Shown here in pieces: positions 1-9,332 of a DNA stretch of 64,000 nt. This DNA is from Watersipora subatra (Eukaryota; Bryozoa; Gymnolaemata; Cheilostomatida; Watersiporidae). The DNA is taken from positions 29,085,191 through 29,149,190 of the forward strand of contig NC_088708.1 of NCBI RefSeq assembly GCF_963576615.1, read 5' to 3'. Below the pieces are notes generated by a model that was not told the DNA's origin, ran no database searches, and worked only from the letters and a program-made list of their open reading frames with translations. The position numbers and the translations under genes are program-made. The first letter of the stretch is position 1; each line of letters begins with the position of its first letter.

Positions 1-335
1 ACACCTTGCCTGTCTATCGCGCTGGCTTATATAGCCAGCGCCTATCGTTTAACCCCGCCTACTGATCTATTTATATCACAAAGGAAATGCCAGATACAAC
101 ATGATGGTTATGTAACAAAAAGGCAGTTCAGTAATACAAGGGCAGTTCAGTGATACAGTTATATAATAAAAAGGCAGTTCAGTAATACAAGGGCAGTTCA
201 GTGATACAGTTATATAATAATAAAAAGGCAGTTCAAGCATGCAATAAGGGAAGTTCGAGAGGTTCGGTTAAATGATAGTGCGGATATATATATGAGTGCA
301 GTAAATAGTACACAGGCATGTCCCGGTCCTCCACA
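1..335 (-). repeat. 3' LTR (partial)
   Basis: This is the part of the element's 3' LTR that falls inside the window. It matches 8803-9134 base for base by eye, except that the hairpin loop at 27-33 reads TTATATA instead of GATA. It ends in CA at 335 (element sense TGTGGAGG), next to the polypurine tract. About 459 bp are missing beyond the left edge. Confidence 0.93.
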
Positions 336-346
336 CTCTCCCCCCC
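336..346 (-). other. Polypurine tract
   Basis: On the minus strand this reads GGGGGGGAGAG, directly abutting the TG of the 3' LTR. It is the expected primer for plus-strand DNA synthesis, and it lies only 34 bp downstream of the pol stop codon. Confidence 0.88.
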
Positions 347-380
347 AATTGTTTGGCCAGGGGTGAACAATTAAGTGATC

Positions 381-3300
381 TCAGTGGAAACGCCGCGCTT
401 GTGTTCTCAACCTCTGAGCTTCTACCCGGCATTCCTCGGCCATCCGGATATAACGTCGGTATTGGTCCTCTTCTCTTCCCGCTCTACGGTTGTACTCTTC
501 TCGCCGGGCCCGTGTGTTCTCGATGGCCCTGGTTACCCTGCTGCTGGTAGGTTCCTTGGTCTTGCCATCGGCTTCGGCGTATACCCCAGCGATGTCGTCC
601 GCATTGACGTGGATCTCCAGGGCAGTCTTGCTTTCTCCCGCTATCTCTGTCCCAGCTCCCTTAGGCGGTATGTTTATTTCCGGATTGATGAGTCTTGCTT
701 CCCTCTGTTTTACCCTTGGGATTACGTACCCTTGAGACAAAGGCCTTTGGACCCGCTCCTCTCTTCCTCCGGTGGCTCGGCATCGGTTTAAATGGACGCA
801 GAGGTCGGCTGGTCCGTCTCTCCTGTTGTCCTGGAGGGTCTCCGGTTCAGTACACCCCCTTTCTTCTGGTGACTCTGTCCTGGGTCGTTTTTGCCCCATC
901 CTTCTACCTCGTACCCACCCGTTCCCATCCTTTATGGGAAGGCAGGTTCCAAACGGGGGGTACTCTGTCCATTTCATGTATGTACAAAAATCGGTGTACC
1001 ACTCCTGATCTACTTGGTATACAATAGTAGGGTGTAGTCCGGAATCCTTGGCTTTCTTTTGATGCTTGTATATACTAAAGAATGATGATGAATTTTTCTG
1101 ACATTTGCACCAGTAGCGCCAAAAGTGTTGCCGAATATGTCTCCTTACTACCCTACCGTCCTTGTTTTTGAAGCCACAGAGTCTGCACTCTCCCTTCTGG
1201 CGGTCTTCCGCGGCCTCCATCCTTGCGTAGGAAGTGGGGGAGTACCAGATATCCTCGGCTACTCCGTCGAGGGTCTCTCGGCTTTTTCTTCTCTCGGGCG
1301 GTCGGTTCACTTTTTTCTGATCGACCGGAATCGTTGTTAGGTTTATCGAGCAGGCTTGTACTGGTCCTGGTCGCGGTTGAGTATCCAGTCGGTGCCTCTG
1401 GCTAGTCTCTAGCGGAGGGCCACCCTGGAGTGGTTTACCTCTGCTCCTGACTTGGAAACTCTGGCCCTCAGAAGTTTGCCTGGCCTGTTTTGGCTTGGCT
1501 TTGTCCTGGGACGCCCTGTTCCCTATCATTTGCACCATCCTGGTAGTGGTTATCGCCGGTTCTACTGGCCTCGCTCCCTTATAGGCAATGGGTGCGATAT
1601 TTTCCTTGGCTATATTATTCCCAGGTAGTTTTACCTGATCGACGTCTTGGTTCCCTGCCGTTATCTCAGTTCCCTCCAAGATCTCGTCCAATTCTGTTAA
1701 TAATACCTGCAGTTCTGGATCCTCGATGGCGTTGGTTTCATCTGGAGTTGGTCTCATATTCGTGATATAGGTTTGTGGAGAGAGCTGGTTCTTCGTTAGT
1801 GCGCAACGGTTGAAGTGACTGGAGGCTGTCTCAGTTTCATAAGATGGCCGCTTTCCGGTCCTACCGTGCTCTTGTTCCTGAATTGTTCTATCGTTCGGAG
1901 TCTGCTGTCGAAGGCCTTCATTGCCGGATGGTTCTTCTCCTGTTTGGTTTTCTTCGTCTGCCTCCGTCTCTGTCCCCTTTCCCGGGATATTTCGGTCAGG
2001 TATGATTGTATCTGGTTGCCCTCCTCCGTGGCGGCTTGTGGCCATCATTTCTTCTAGTTCGGCAACCGACTCTTTTAGAATTGTATATTGAGACATCAGT
2101 TCTAAGTTCGTCCTCAGACCTTCCCTCTCTATCAAGGTCTCCAGTTGTTCCACCATAGCTTTGGTAGACTGATACCGTTCCCTGAGTTCGGCCTGTCTTT
2201 CTCTGGCTTCCGGTCCTTCTTCTTCAGGGTCGATTTGGTGGCACACAGTCTCGCCGTATCTGATAGGAGGACCCACCATTCGCCGTGGTCTCCCGTCTCG
2301 TCTTTCTCCCATACCATTTTCTGTTCTCCTGGGTTCTGTGTTTATTCGCACCTCTTCTTCAGCTGGTGCTGGTGTAGAAACTTCGGGTTGGGGCGGATCC
2401 CTTTGTTCGGTGACCCCGGAGTCGGAGGCCTCGTCGACTGCGGTATTGTCTGTCTCTCCTTCCGTCAACTCTTGTCCGGGGGGCTCCACCGGGGGTTCGG
2501 AACAGGGCCCGAGACTTGGTTCCTCTGGTTCCGCGTTGGTTATACCGGTTTGCTCTGTTGCCTCCCTAACCCCTCCGTTGGGATCGTGACTGCCCGAGGC
2601 AGACTCTCTTTCTCTGGCCAGGACCTCCAGAAGTCGTCTCCTGAACGTGTCACTGTCCATATCCGGGGGAGGTTCCATCCTCTCCTGCCGTGCTGGCGGG
2701 GGAGGCTCCCTTCCAGTGTACTCTACTGCGGGCAGCATCTCCCCTAACTCTTCCAGCCTCCTCTCTTTTCGTCCAGTGGCACCCCTCATGTTTGGCCTCC
2801 TGGAGGGTTCCTTAGTGGCCGGGGCCCGCCCATCGGCCTCTGGACACGCGTAGTATGGTTTTAATCTCTCTTCGTTCTGTACTGAGATTTGTCCTTGTCT
2901 CTCTACTTGGTACGTATGGTTGGGATTACACCTAGTGACTGTATAGGGTCCCACATATTTGGGCTGTAACTTGGGGTTTTCTCCACGTCTACATCTCTTG
3001 TTGACCAGCAGCACCAAGTCACCGGTCCCAAACGATGGGGGCTCTTCGTCGTCCTCCACCCGGATCTTCATTTGGCGGTCTCGGAGAATTTCATACGTTT
3101 CCTCCAGCCGGCTGGCCAGTTCCAGTACGTAGGGCTGTACCGCCTGGCCAGTGACTGCAACGGGGTCTGAGAGCTGGTCTGGCAATCGCAGTTCCCTGCC
3201 CATCATCATGTAATTCGCGGTTTCTCCCGTGGCGGAGTGGGGAGTGCCCCGGAAAGCCCTCATTATCTGTGGCAGCAACAAGTCCCACTCTGTAGGCCCA

Positions 3301-6300
3301 CGGCGCAGGAGCAAGGCTCTCAAGGAATCTCCCAAGCTCCGATTGTTTCTTTCCACAATGCCATTCCCCTGGGGGTGGTATGGTGTAGTCCGTGTTTTGT
3401 CTACGTTCCATAGACTACATAATTCTCCCATGAGTTTAGACTCAAATTGAGCCCCTTGGTCGGAGTGTAATTCCTCGGGTAGGCCAAAATAACAGAACAC
3501 CCTTTCATCCAGGGTTGTGGCTACCACCGGGGCAGTTGCCTCCGGGATCGCTATTGCATCCTGCCATCTGGAGAAATGGTCGCTAATCACTAAGATCCAC
3601 TTGTTCCCTCGGTTAGTCACTGGCATTGGTCCCACCAGGTCGACCGCTAGCTTCTGCCATGGTCGCCCGGCGTACAATCGGTGTCTGCTCCTAGTTGCGT
3701 GATTCCCGCCGGTTTTTGCCACTTGACAGATCTCACACGTCTTGATGAGTCGTCTCACGTCGGCATTTAGTCTCGGCCAATACCAATTGAGTAGTAACCT
3801 TTTTACCGTCTTGTGAACCCCCGCGTGGGCAAGCCTGTGCGTGTCCCACATTACCCGGCTCCGGTCCGCCCGAGGACATAGGGTACACCATCTGGGGTGG
3901 CCGTCCGTCGTTAGTCTGACCTCCAGGACGCCGTTTGGGGATAACCTCAGAGCCTCCCGTCTCTTGTGTAGGACCCGGAGCTCGTTACTCCCTAGATTCA
4001 GCTCCTCCTCTGGTAGCTCTTGATCATTTTTTACTGCCCAGTACATCCTGGCCACAGCTTGTGTCCCTTCCATTTGGCTCTGTACCAGCTGTCGAAAATT
4101 TCGGTCTCCTGGTAGTTTAATTGCGGCCACGGTGTCGGACTCTCCTTCCAGCAATGCCTGTTTGCTAGGGCCCCCGTCTCGCTCTTCTATTCGGATACAC
4201 TGTCGACAGTCGTTTGGGCAGACCTGTCGACTCAGGCCGTCGGCATTCCCGTGCTTGACCCCTGCTCGGTGTTCCAGTAGGTACGAGAATTCTGACAAAA
4301 TCTCCAGCCACCGAGCTACTTGAGCCGACGGCTCCCTCCTCCTACACAGCCATCTCAGGGAGGCATGATCCGTGCGGAGCACAAACTGTTGACCATACAG
4401 GTAGGGCCGGAAGTGCTTGACGGCTTTTACTACTGCCAGGAGCTCTCGGCGCGTTACACAGTAATTTTGTTCGGCTGGGCTGAGGGTCTTGCTGTAGTAT
4501 GCCACTACGGTCTCCCTGCCCCCCTGGTTCTGGGACAGGACGGCCCCCACTCCCACATTACTGGCATCGGTGTCCAGAGTATATTGACTCTTTGGGTTGG
4601 GGTACCCCAGCACTGGTGCCGAGATCAGGCCTTGTCGGAGGGTCTCGAATGCCTGCTGCTCTTCTGCTCCCCACCTCCAAGGCTTCCCTTTGCTAGTCAA
4701 GATCGTGAGTGGCTTGGCAATAGTGGCGTAATCTCGCAGGTACTTTCGGTAGTACCCCGTGGTCCCCAGGAAGGCCTGCAGTTCCTTTATATTTCGAGGG
4801 GTCTGCCATTCGGCCACTGCCTTTACCTTTTCCGGGTCCGTGGACACTCCCTCCGGGCTCACCACATGGCCAAGGTACCTCACTTTCCTTTGGAGGAGCT
4901 CGCATTTAGAGGGCTTCAGTTTCAGCTGCGCGGCGGCGAGTCTCTGGAAGACCTCTCCCAAACGGGCCAAATGGGTCTCGAAGTCTGGAGCAATTACGAT
5001 GATGTCGTCCAAGTATAGCAAGAGGGTTTTCCAATGGAGCCCGTGAAGTACAGACTCCATCAGTCTTTGGAAGGTGGCGGGTGCCGACGTCAATCCGAAG
5101 GGCAGCACCCTCCACTTCCACAACCCGCTTCTTGTGGCAAAGGCGGATTTCTCTTGAGCGTCCGGATCTAGCGGTACTTGCCAGTATCCACTGGTCAGAT
5201 CCAACGTACTAAAAAATCGGCTTCCTGCCAGGGCGTCCAGGCTTTCATCAATCCTAGGGATGGGGTACGCATCCTGTTGGGTGACCGCATTCAGCTGTCG
5301 ATAATCAATACAAAATCTCCATCCGCCATCCTTCTTCTTTACCATGACGACTGGGGAACTCCATGCCCCATTGGCAGGCTCGATCAAACCCTTTTCCAGT
5401 AGTTCCTGTACTTGTTTGTCCGCTTCTGCCTCCTTGAGGGGTCCCAACCGGTGGGGGGGTTGTCTGACCGGCCTGGCACCCTCCATCAGGGGTATGCTGT
5501 GGGCGATTCGGTCGGTCCTTCCTACGTCGCCATCATACTTGCTAAACACGTCCTGGTACCTGGTCAGAAGATGGGCCAGGCTCTGCTTCTCTCCTTCGTG
5601 CCGGCATCCTGGGAGGGCCTGCTGATATAGCTCAACCAGGTGACCCGGGACGGCTTCCCCCGTCCTTACAGTGGCACACCCCACTCCTGATTCGTCGAGG
5701 CTCCCGTGTTCCGGCCCAGGCCAGAGATCCGTCTGTATGTCCTCTTCTTCCACAGCCGTGTATGAGCCAATGACGTGTCCGGCGCCCAACTCTATCGGTT
5801 GACGTCCGGGGTTCAGGCATCGTATGGTGACATCACCACCCTCTCCAAGCCTGTTCAGGCTGCATGCCACGGGTAGGTGTGGATCAGAGCCCTCTATCAA
5901 GCCCATCGGCAAGTAATTTCTGGCGGAGATCTTCCCCGTCACTCTTACCTCTGACAAGGGAGGGATAGTAACTTTCTTCCAGGCGTGAACGTTGGACACC
6001 ATTATCCTCCCGTATTTGTCGGTGCAAGTAAGTTGCCTATTCCCTAGGGAAATGACGGGTCGGCCGAATTCAATCTGACACTTGTGGGAGATCAGGAAAG
6101 GCATACCCAGAATAGCGTCTTTGCTGATCTGGCTTACGAGGAAGTTCTCCTCTATAGCCACGTCCCTGATCCTTCCGGTTAGCCTTATCAGTCCATAAAA
6201 CTGGAGCTTGCTACCATCTGCCATGAGTCCATACCGGTCATTCTCTTCTAGCTGCACCCTCACTCGCTCCGGCATTCTGTCGAACACCTTTTTGGAGAGT

Positions 6301-7343
6301 AGGTTAGTGTTGCAGCCGGTGTCTATGAGGAACAGGAGGTCTTGCCTCTCTACCTTCCCCGGTAGGAAGTAGCTCGACCTATGGGGTTTTTCCAAAGCTC
6401 CAACCCTTGGCAACCCTTCCCCCGTTGCGGCGGTATCGAGCATCTCTTCCGATTTTTTCCTCCTCGGACGTCCCCTAGGCCTATCCGGTGGTGGACTCTT
6501 TTCGAGCTGGTCCTCCAGGCTTTCCTCGGGAGTAGCTGGCCTTGTGCTCTCCCCGTACCGGCCTGTCGGACCCGACACCGGACTCGTGGGTTGGCCTAGA
6601 TTCCCTCCTCGGAGATGGCCGCCTCGGGTCGGCCCCCGTCTCGGGGGTTCGGCTTCATTCCAGCCCTTTTCGTCTCTGGGTCTATGGTACTCCAGTCTCT
6701 GGAGATGCTCCGCCATTGCTGGGTCCTCGTTCCATCCCGATCCGGTTGATACGGATCTCCTGAACGGATCAGCGCCGGTGGGGCCATCTCTCTCTGACCT
6801 AACCTGTCTAGGCTTACGGCGGGGTTCCATCTGGGTCGCAAGCTCCCTTCTTCCTGATCTGTACAGCGTTGGTCTCTCGAGAGCTTCAGTTACCCCTGAA
6901 TCTGCTCTCTGTCCCGACCCTTGCTGTCCAGATCGCTCGGGGTGCTCGGCCCTAGTGGGACCTCCCTTCCGCCCTGGCCTTTCTGGTTCTCTGGTACGTC
7001 CATAAACTCTTCGTTTCTCGTCCAGTCTCTGGATCTGGTGGAGGTACTGCCGCTGCGCCTGTTTGGCCGCCCGTGGTGAGTCCCGGGGGCTCTCCTCGCA
7101 TTCCTCTTCCTCCTCGTCCAGTTCCCATAGACTTTGGTATGGGTTGTAGACGGGAATCGTTTCTACCGGGGGTCTCTTGACTGGTGCCGCCGTTTTAGTC
7201 GGATGCTGCCAACCCTCCGGATCAACTCCAGATTCCCTTTGACTTGTATTGTTACGTTGTCTGTGTTTTTCGTGTCCGGGTGCCCTTGTGCAGCCAGCAG
7301 GTAGACCTACTGCTGCGGGCCGTAGGCGTTTCCCTGGTCCTGC
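381..7343 (-). CDS. pol: Gypsy Pol polyprotein with long C-terminal extension
   Basis: The open frame runs from just after a stop at 7346-7344 to the TGA at 381. It overlaps the end of gag by 37 nt in the -1 register, so Pol is probably made by -1 frameshifting at 7334-7328. The first in-frame ATG is at 6830; residues below count from it. Aspartic protease has DTG at 170-172. Reverse transcriptase spans about 470-690 with YLDD at 606-609. RNase H spans about 750-870. The integrase zinc module is H998, H1002, C1032, C1035, and its catalytic core is D1064, D1124, E1160 (35 residues between the last two). The GPY-type module is near 1294. About 820 residues then follow with no stop. They are acidic, proline-rich and low in complexity, with helical charged stretches (about 1540-1600 and 2100-2149) and a C-x2-C-x12-H-x3-H finger at C1882, C1885, H1898, H1902. 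No transmembrane segment is seen, so this is not an obvious env. All catalytic residues are present and the gene looks intact. Confidence 0.95.
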   Translation of the reverse strand, partial: AGPGKRLRPAAVGLPAGCTRAPGHEKHRQRNNTSQRESGVDPEGWQHPTKTAAPVKRPPVETIPVYNPYQSLWELDEEEEECEESPRDSPRAAKQAQRQYLHQIQRLDEKRRVYGRTREPERPGRKGGPTRAEHPERSGQQGSGQRADSGVTEALERPTLYRSGRRELATQMEPRRKPRQVRSERDGPTGADPFRRSVSTGSGWNEDPAMAEHLQRLEYHRPRDEKGWNEAEPPRRGPTRGGHLRGGNLGQPTSPVSGPTGRYGESTRPATPEESLEDQLEKSPPPDRPRGRPRRKKSEEMLDTAATGEGLPRVGALEKPHRSSYFLPGKVERQDLLFLIDTGCNTNLLSKKVFDRMPERVRVQLEENDRYGLMADGSKLQFYGLIRLTGRIRDVAIEENFLVSQISKDAILGMPFLISHKCQIEFGRPVISLGNRQLTCTDKYGRIMVSNVHAWKKVTIPPLSEVRVTGKISARNYLPMGLIEGSDPHLPVACSLNRLGEGGDVTIRCLNPGRQPIELGAGHVIGSYTAVEEEDIQTDLWPGPEHGSLDESGVGCATVRTGEAVPGHLVELYQQALPGCRHEGEKQSLAHLLTRYQDVFSKYDGDVGRTDRIAHSIPLMEGARPVRQPPHRLGPLKEAEADKQVQELLEKGLIEPANGAWSSPVVMVKKKDGGWRFCIDYRQLNAVTQQDAYPIPRIDESLDALAGSRFFSTLDLTSGYWQVPLDPDAQEKSAFATRSGLWKWRVLPFGLTSAPATFQRLMESVLHGLHWKTLLLYLDDIIVIAPDFETHLARLGEVFQRLAAAQLKLKPSKCELLQRKVRYLGHVVSPEGVSTDPEKVKAVAEWQTPRNIKELQAFLGTTGYYRKYLRDYATIAKPLTILTSKGKPWRWGAEEQQAFETLRQGLISAPVLGYPNPKSQYTLDTDASNVGVGAVLSQNQGGRETVVAYYSKTLSPAEQNYCVTRRELLAVVKAVKHFRPYLYGQQFVLRTDHASLRWLCRRREPSAQVARWLEILSEFSYLLEHRAGVKHGNADGLSRQVCPNDCRQCIRIEERDGGPSKQALLEGESDTVAAIKLPGDRNFRQLVQSQMEGTQAVARMYWAVKNDQELPEEELNLGSNELRVLHKRREALRLSPNGVLEVRLTTDGHPRWCTLCPRADRSRVMWDTHRLAHAGVHKTVKRLLLNWYWPRLNADVRRLIKTCEICQVAKTGGNHATRSRHRLYAGRPWQKLAVDLVGPMPVTNRGNKWILVISDHFSRWQDAIAIPEATAPVVATTLDERVFCYFGLPEELHSDQGAQFESKLMGELCSLWNVDKTRTTPYHPQGNGIVERNNRSLGDSLRALLLRRGPTEWDLLLPQIMRAFRGTPHSATGETANYMMMGRELRLPDQLSDPVAVTGQAVQPYVLELASRLEETYEILRDRQMKIRVEDDEEPPSFGTGDLVLLVNKRCRRGENPKLQPKYVGPYTVTRCNPNHTYQVERQGQISVQNEERLKPYYACPEADGRAPATKEPSRRPNMRGATGRKERRLEELGEMLPAVEYTGREPPPPARQERMEPPPDMDSDTFRRRLLEVLARERESASGSHDPNGGVREATEQTGITNAEPEEPSLGPCSEPPVEPPGQELTEGETDNTAVDEASDSGVTEQRDPPQPEVSTPAPAEEEVRINTEPRRTENGMGERRDGRPRRMVGPPIRYGETVCHQIDPEEEGPEARERQAELRERYQSTKAMVEQLETLIEREGLRTNLELMSQYTILKESVAELEEMMATSRHGGGQPDTIIPDRNIPGKGTETEADEENQTGEEPSGNEGLRQQTPNDRTIQEQEHGRTGKRPSYETETASSHFNRCALTKNQLSPQTYITNMRPTPDETNAIEDPELQVLLTELDEILEGTEITAGNQDVDQVKLPGNNIAKENIAPIAYKGARPVEPAITTTRMVQMIGNRASQDKAKPKQARQTSEGQSFQVRSRGKPLQGGPPLETSQRHRLDTQPRPGPVQACSINLTTIPVDQKKVNRPPERRKSRETLDGVAEDIWYSPTSYARMEAAEDRQKGECRLCGFKNKDGRVVRRHIRQHFWRYWCKCQKNSSSFFSIYKHQKKAKDSGLHPTIVYQVDQEWYTDFCTYMKWTEYPPFGTCLPIKDGNGWVRGRRMGQKRPRTESPEERGCTEPETLQDNRRDGPADLCVHLNRCRATGGREERVQRPLSQGYVIPRVKQREARLINPEINIPPKGAGTEIAGESKTALEIHVNADDIAGVYAEADGKTKEPTSSRVTRAIENTRARREEYNRRAGREEDQYRRYIRMAEECRVEAQRLRTQARRFH

Positions 7344-8272
7344 CTATAGGGTGTCCTCTGATTTGCCTGCCTCCGCGGACAACTTCTCCTCTGGTGGCCT
7401 TCCTGGTTGCACCCCCAGCATCTCGCCATTTCCTTTTTCTTCGTCCCGCTTTCTGTAATAGACTGCGGTCGATGGATATACAATTTTAACTTGGCCACTT
7501 CTTTGGCTAGGTCCGTCACCGAGGTCAACAGCAGCTCGAGGGTATTCGGGGTAGTCCTAGCCACCACAATCGGCTCTTCGGGGCCCTGTTCTCCCTCGCC
7601 CTGTCCTGTCTCGTCTGGCTGGACTGCCCTGACGTCCGACCTGAAGGGTTGGGTTTGGTGAGACGCCATACTAGGTCGAACCTGTAAGTACTCGTTCCCT
7701 GCTCTCACGGCTGCCTCCAACGTAGGAGTAGGCACCGCTAGCAGATGTCGCTGCAAATAAACATTGCCCAGCGTACCACAGAACGTGTCTACGGCCATCT
7801 CCTCTTTTAGGCGATCTGACATTTCCCCAAACGCGATGTCGGTCAGCTTCTCTATTTGGGTGGCGTGCTCAAATAGCGTTGCTTGCTGGTCCTTTTTTAG
7901 GCCCTGCAGTTTGGCTCTGGCTTCTTTGGGTGTCAGTCCAAACCTGGCCCGGAGGTTGTTAAATACGCCGTGTATGGTCTGCCCGTGTCCACAGTCCTTA
8001 GCCTGCCCTCGCAGTCTCTCTCGGATGTGTAACAGCGCGGACCCTGGCCCCCAGTCATTTGCAACGGCTACATCGTTGAACTGCCTGATGAAGGCCTCTA
8101 CATCGCTATTCCCGTCATATTCTGGGGCTCTGAATGTTTCTCTTGGTGCAGGGGGTCCCTGTGTTCCCTGGTTGACGAGCAGTCTTTCCAAGACACCTGT
8201 CAGTCGCTCTAGACCTAGTCCCTCCGTTCGGAGAGCTTCCGGTCTTTCCGCGCTGCGAGTCCGTCTGGTCAT
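7307..8272 (-). CDS. gag: Gypsy Gag with one CCHC zinc knuckle
   Basis: Retrotransposon capsid/nucleocapsid protein of 321 aa that packages element RNA in cytoplasmic particles. The ATG at 8272 is the first after the PBS, 54 nt downstream of it. The middle (about 50-200) has the alpha-helical look of a Gypsy Gag capsid domain, with a conserved-type stretch near 55-110. A single knuckle C285-x2-C288-x4-H293-x4-C298 is followed by a basic, glutamine-rich tail. The stop is TAG at 7309-7307. Pol overlaps in the -1 frame, so most ribosomes should stop here and a minority make Gag-Pol. There are no internal stops, in line with a young copy. Confidence 0.92.
   Translation of the reverse strand: MTRRTRSAERPEALRTEGLGLERLTGVLERLLVNQGTQGPPAPRETFRAPEYDGNSDVEAFIRQFNDVAVANDWGPGSALLHIRERLRGQAKDCGHGQTIHGVFNNLRARFGLTPKEARAKLQGLKKDQQATLFEHATQIEKLTDIAFGEMSDRLKEEMAVDTFCGTLGNVYLQRHLLAVPTPTLEAAVRAGNEYLQVRPSMASHQTQPFRSDVRAVQPDETGQGEGEQGPEEPIVVARTTPNTLELLLTSVTDLAKEVAKLKLYIHRPQSITESGTKKKEMARCWGCNQEGHQRRSCPRRQANQRTPYRQDQGNAYGPQQ
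7328..7334 (-). promoter_or_regulatory. Predicted -1 frameshift slippery site GGGAAAC
   Basis: The gag reading frame here is CAG GGA AAC, giving the heptamer G GGA AAC of the X-XXY-YYZ class used by several retroviruses. It lies inside the 37-nt window where the gag and pol frames are both open (7343-7307), 19 nt before the gag TAG. A small inverted repeat (CAGCAG at 7315-7310 with CTGCTG just after the stop) could form the downstream stem. The spacing of about 12 nt is longer than usual. Confidence 0.75.
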
Positions 8273-8325
8273 ACCTGCGTCGTCTTTTTAGTCCCTGTTA
8301 GTCGTCCTGTTGTGGGTTAAGCAAA

Positions 8326-8342
8326 TCCCACTGCTGCCACCA
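8326..8342 (-). other. Primer binding site (tRNA-Leu type)
   Basis: On the minus strand this reads TGGTGGCAGCAGTGGGA, one base after the 5' LTR end. It begins with TGG, complementary to a tRNA CCA tail. The rest fits the 3' end of an animal tRNA-Leu of the AAG/TAG type (..CCCACNGCTGCCA-CCA). The tRNA identity is from memory of the family and was not checked against a tRNA set. Confidence 0.75.
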
Positions 8343-8749
8343 GTGTAAAGGATCTGACTCCGGTAGCTGAGTCAGCTTTACTTTCTAACAAGGGAGTCGC
8401 AACCTGGGCTACTGGCTGACCTTGTCCGAGGCCTGATTGACCTGCCTGTGGCGGTCAAGTCAGTCCAAGACAAGAATCTAGTAGTCAGGCTTGCTCCGAA
8501 ACCAAACCCCCGGCCTGCCTCTGGATCTCTATCCCAGGCTAGTCTGGATCCACTAATGGCTGGTCTTAAGACTGGATCTCTAGTGCCATAGCACACCCGA
8601 TCGAGTCTAGACAAGGCCGTGGATCGCCTCCTAGCCTTCTTAGAGTCACCCTGGCAGTTCCGTCTGTTGGTTGCACTGAGCCTGCTTGTACAATCGGTGA
8701 GCCAACCAGGCAGGCGTCAATAGAAGCAGTTCGTATGAGTATATAGCAG

Positions 8750-8755
8750 TTTATT
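8750..8755 (-). terminator. LTR polyadenylation signal AATAAA
   Basis: AATAAA on the minus strand, downstream of the predicted LTR start site. In the 3' LTR the same motif (outside this window) would direct 3' end formation of the element RNA. Confidence 0.5.
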
Positions 8756-8865
8756 ATCGATATCTTCAATACAAGTATGCACAAGTATGAGTGAAATCAA
8801 GCACACCTTGCCTGTCTATCGCGCTGGCGATAGCCAGCGCCTATCGTTTAACCCCGCCTACTGAT

Positions 8866-8874
8866 CTATTTATA
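8866..8874 (-). promoter_or_regulatory. LTR TATA box
   Basis: The minus strand reads TATAAATAG inside the 5' LTR. Initiation about 30 bp downstream would fall at the GC-rich hairpin 8840-8821. The polyadenylation signal follows about 90 bp later, giving a sensible U3-R-U5 order. Confidence 0.55.
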
Positions 8875-9332
8875 TCACAAAGGAAATGCCAGATACAACA
8901 TGATGGTTATGTAACAAAAAGGCAGTTCAGTAATACAAGGGCAGTTCAGTGATACAGTTATATAATAAAAAGGCAGTTCAGTAATACAAGGGCAGTTCAG
9001 TGATACAGTTATATAATAATAAAAAGGCAGTTCAAGCATGCAATAAGGGAAGTTCGAGAGGTTCGGTTAAATGATAGTGCGGATATATATATGAGTGCAG
9101 TAAATAGTACACAGGCATGTCCCGGTCCTCCACAATATCTACTAGTTTCATATCTAGGAATAAAGCCAGCCATAGCTTACGATGTGTAAATATCAAATAT
9201 ACAGTCGTTGTTTTATCACGCTCTCACTGCCTCCTCACTTTTATAAGGCTAATTTAGAGTAATGTCTTGTTGCTGGCTTTAAACTCCAAAAAGTGACCTA
9301 CAACTTATATTTTACATCTTTGTAAACGTTAA

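Larger units (their letters stand above)
1..9134 (-). mobile_element. Ty3/Gypsy LTR retrotransposon, nearly complete
   Basis: Minus-strand LTR retrotransposon, cut at the left by the window edge inside its 3' LTR. Order in its own sense: 5' LTR (9134-8344), tRNA-Leu-type PBS (8342-8326), gag (8272-7307), pol in the -1 frame (to 381), polypurine tract (346-336), 3' LTR (335 to before base 1). The internal part is about 8.0 kb and the whole element should be about 9.6 kb. Both ORFs are open without stops. The two LTRs differ only in one hairpin loop over the 332-335 bases that can be compared. This points to a recent insertion. Domain order PR-RT-RH-IN with a GPY-type module places it in Ty3/Gypsy. 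The right flank begins ATATC; the matching TSD lies outside the window. Confidence 0.95.
8344..9134 (-). repeat. 5' LTR (complete, 791 bp)
   Basis: Begins TG and ends CA on the plus strand (TGTAAAGG ... CCTCCACA) and is flanked inside by the PBS. The part 8803-9134 is repeated at 1-335. It contains a tandem repeat of about 52 bp built on AAGGCAGTTCAG (8917-9030), an inverted repeat GCGCTGGC/GCCAGCGC (8821-8840), a TATA box and a polyadenylation signal, all on the minus strand. Confidence 0.93.

Noticed and set aside
381-2840. Retroviral env in the C-terminal part of the first Gypsy element
   Set aside because: No signal peptide, no transmembrane segment, no furin-like site; the region is hydrophilic and fused to pol.
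4320-5018. 232-aa plus-strand ORF
   Set aside because: Antisense shadow of the RT and RNase H region of pol; no domain of its own.
7764-8291. 175-aa plus-strand ORF
   Set aside because: Antisense shadow of gag.
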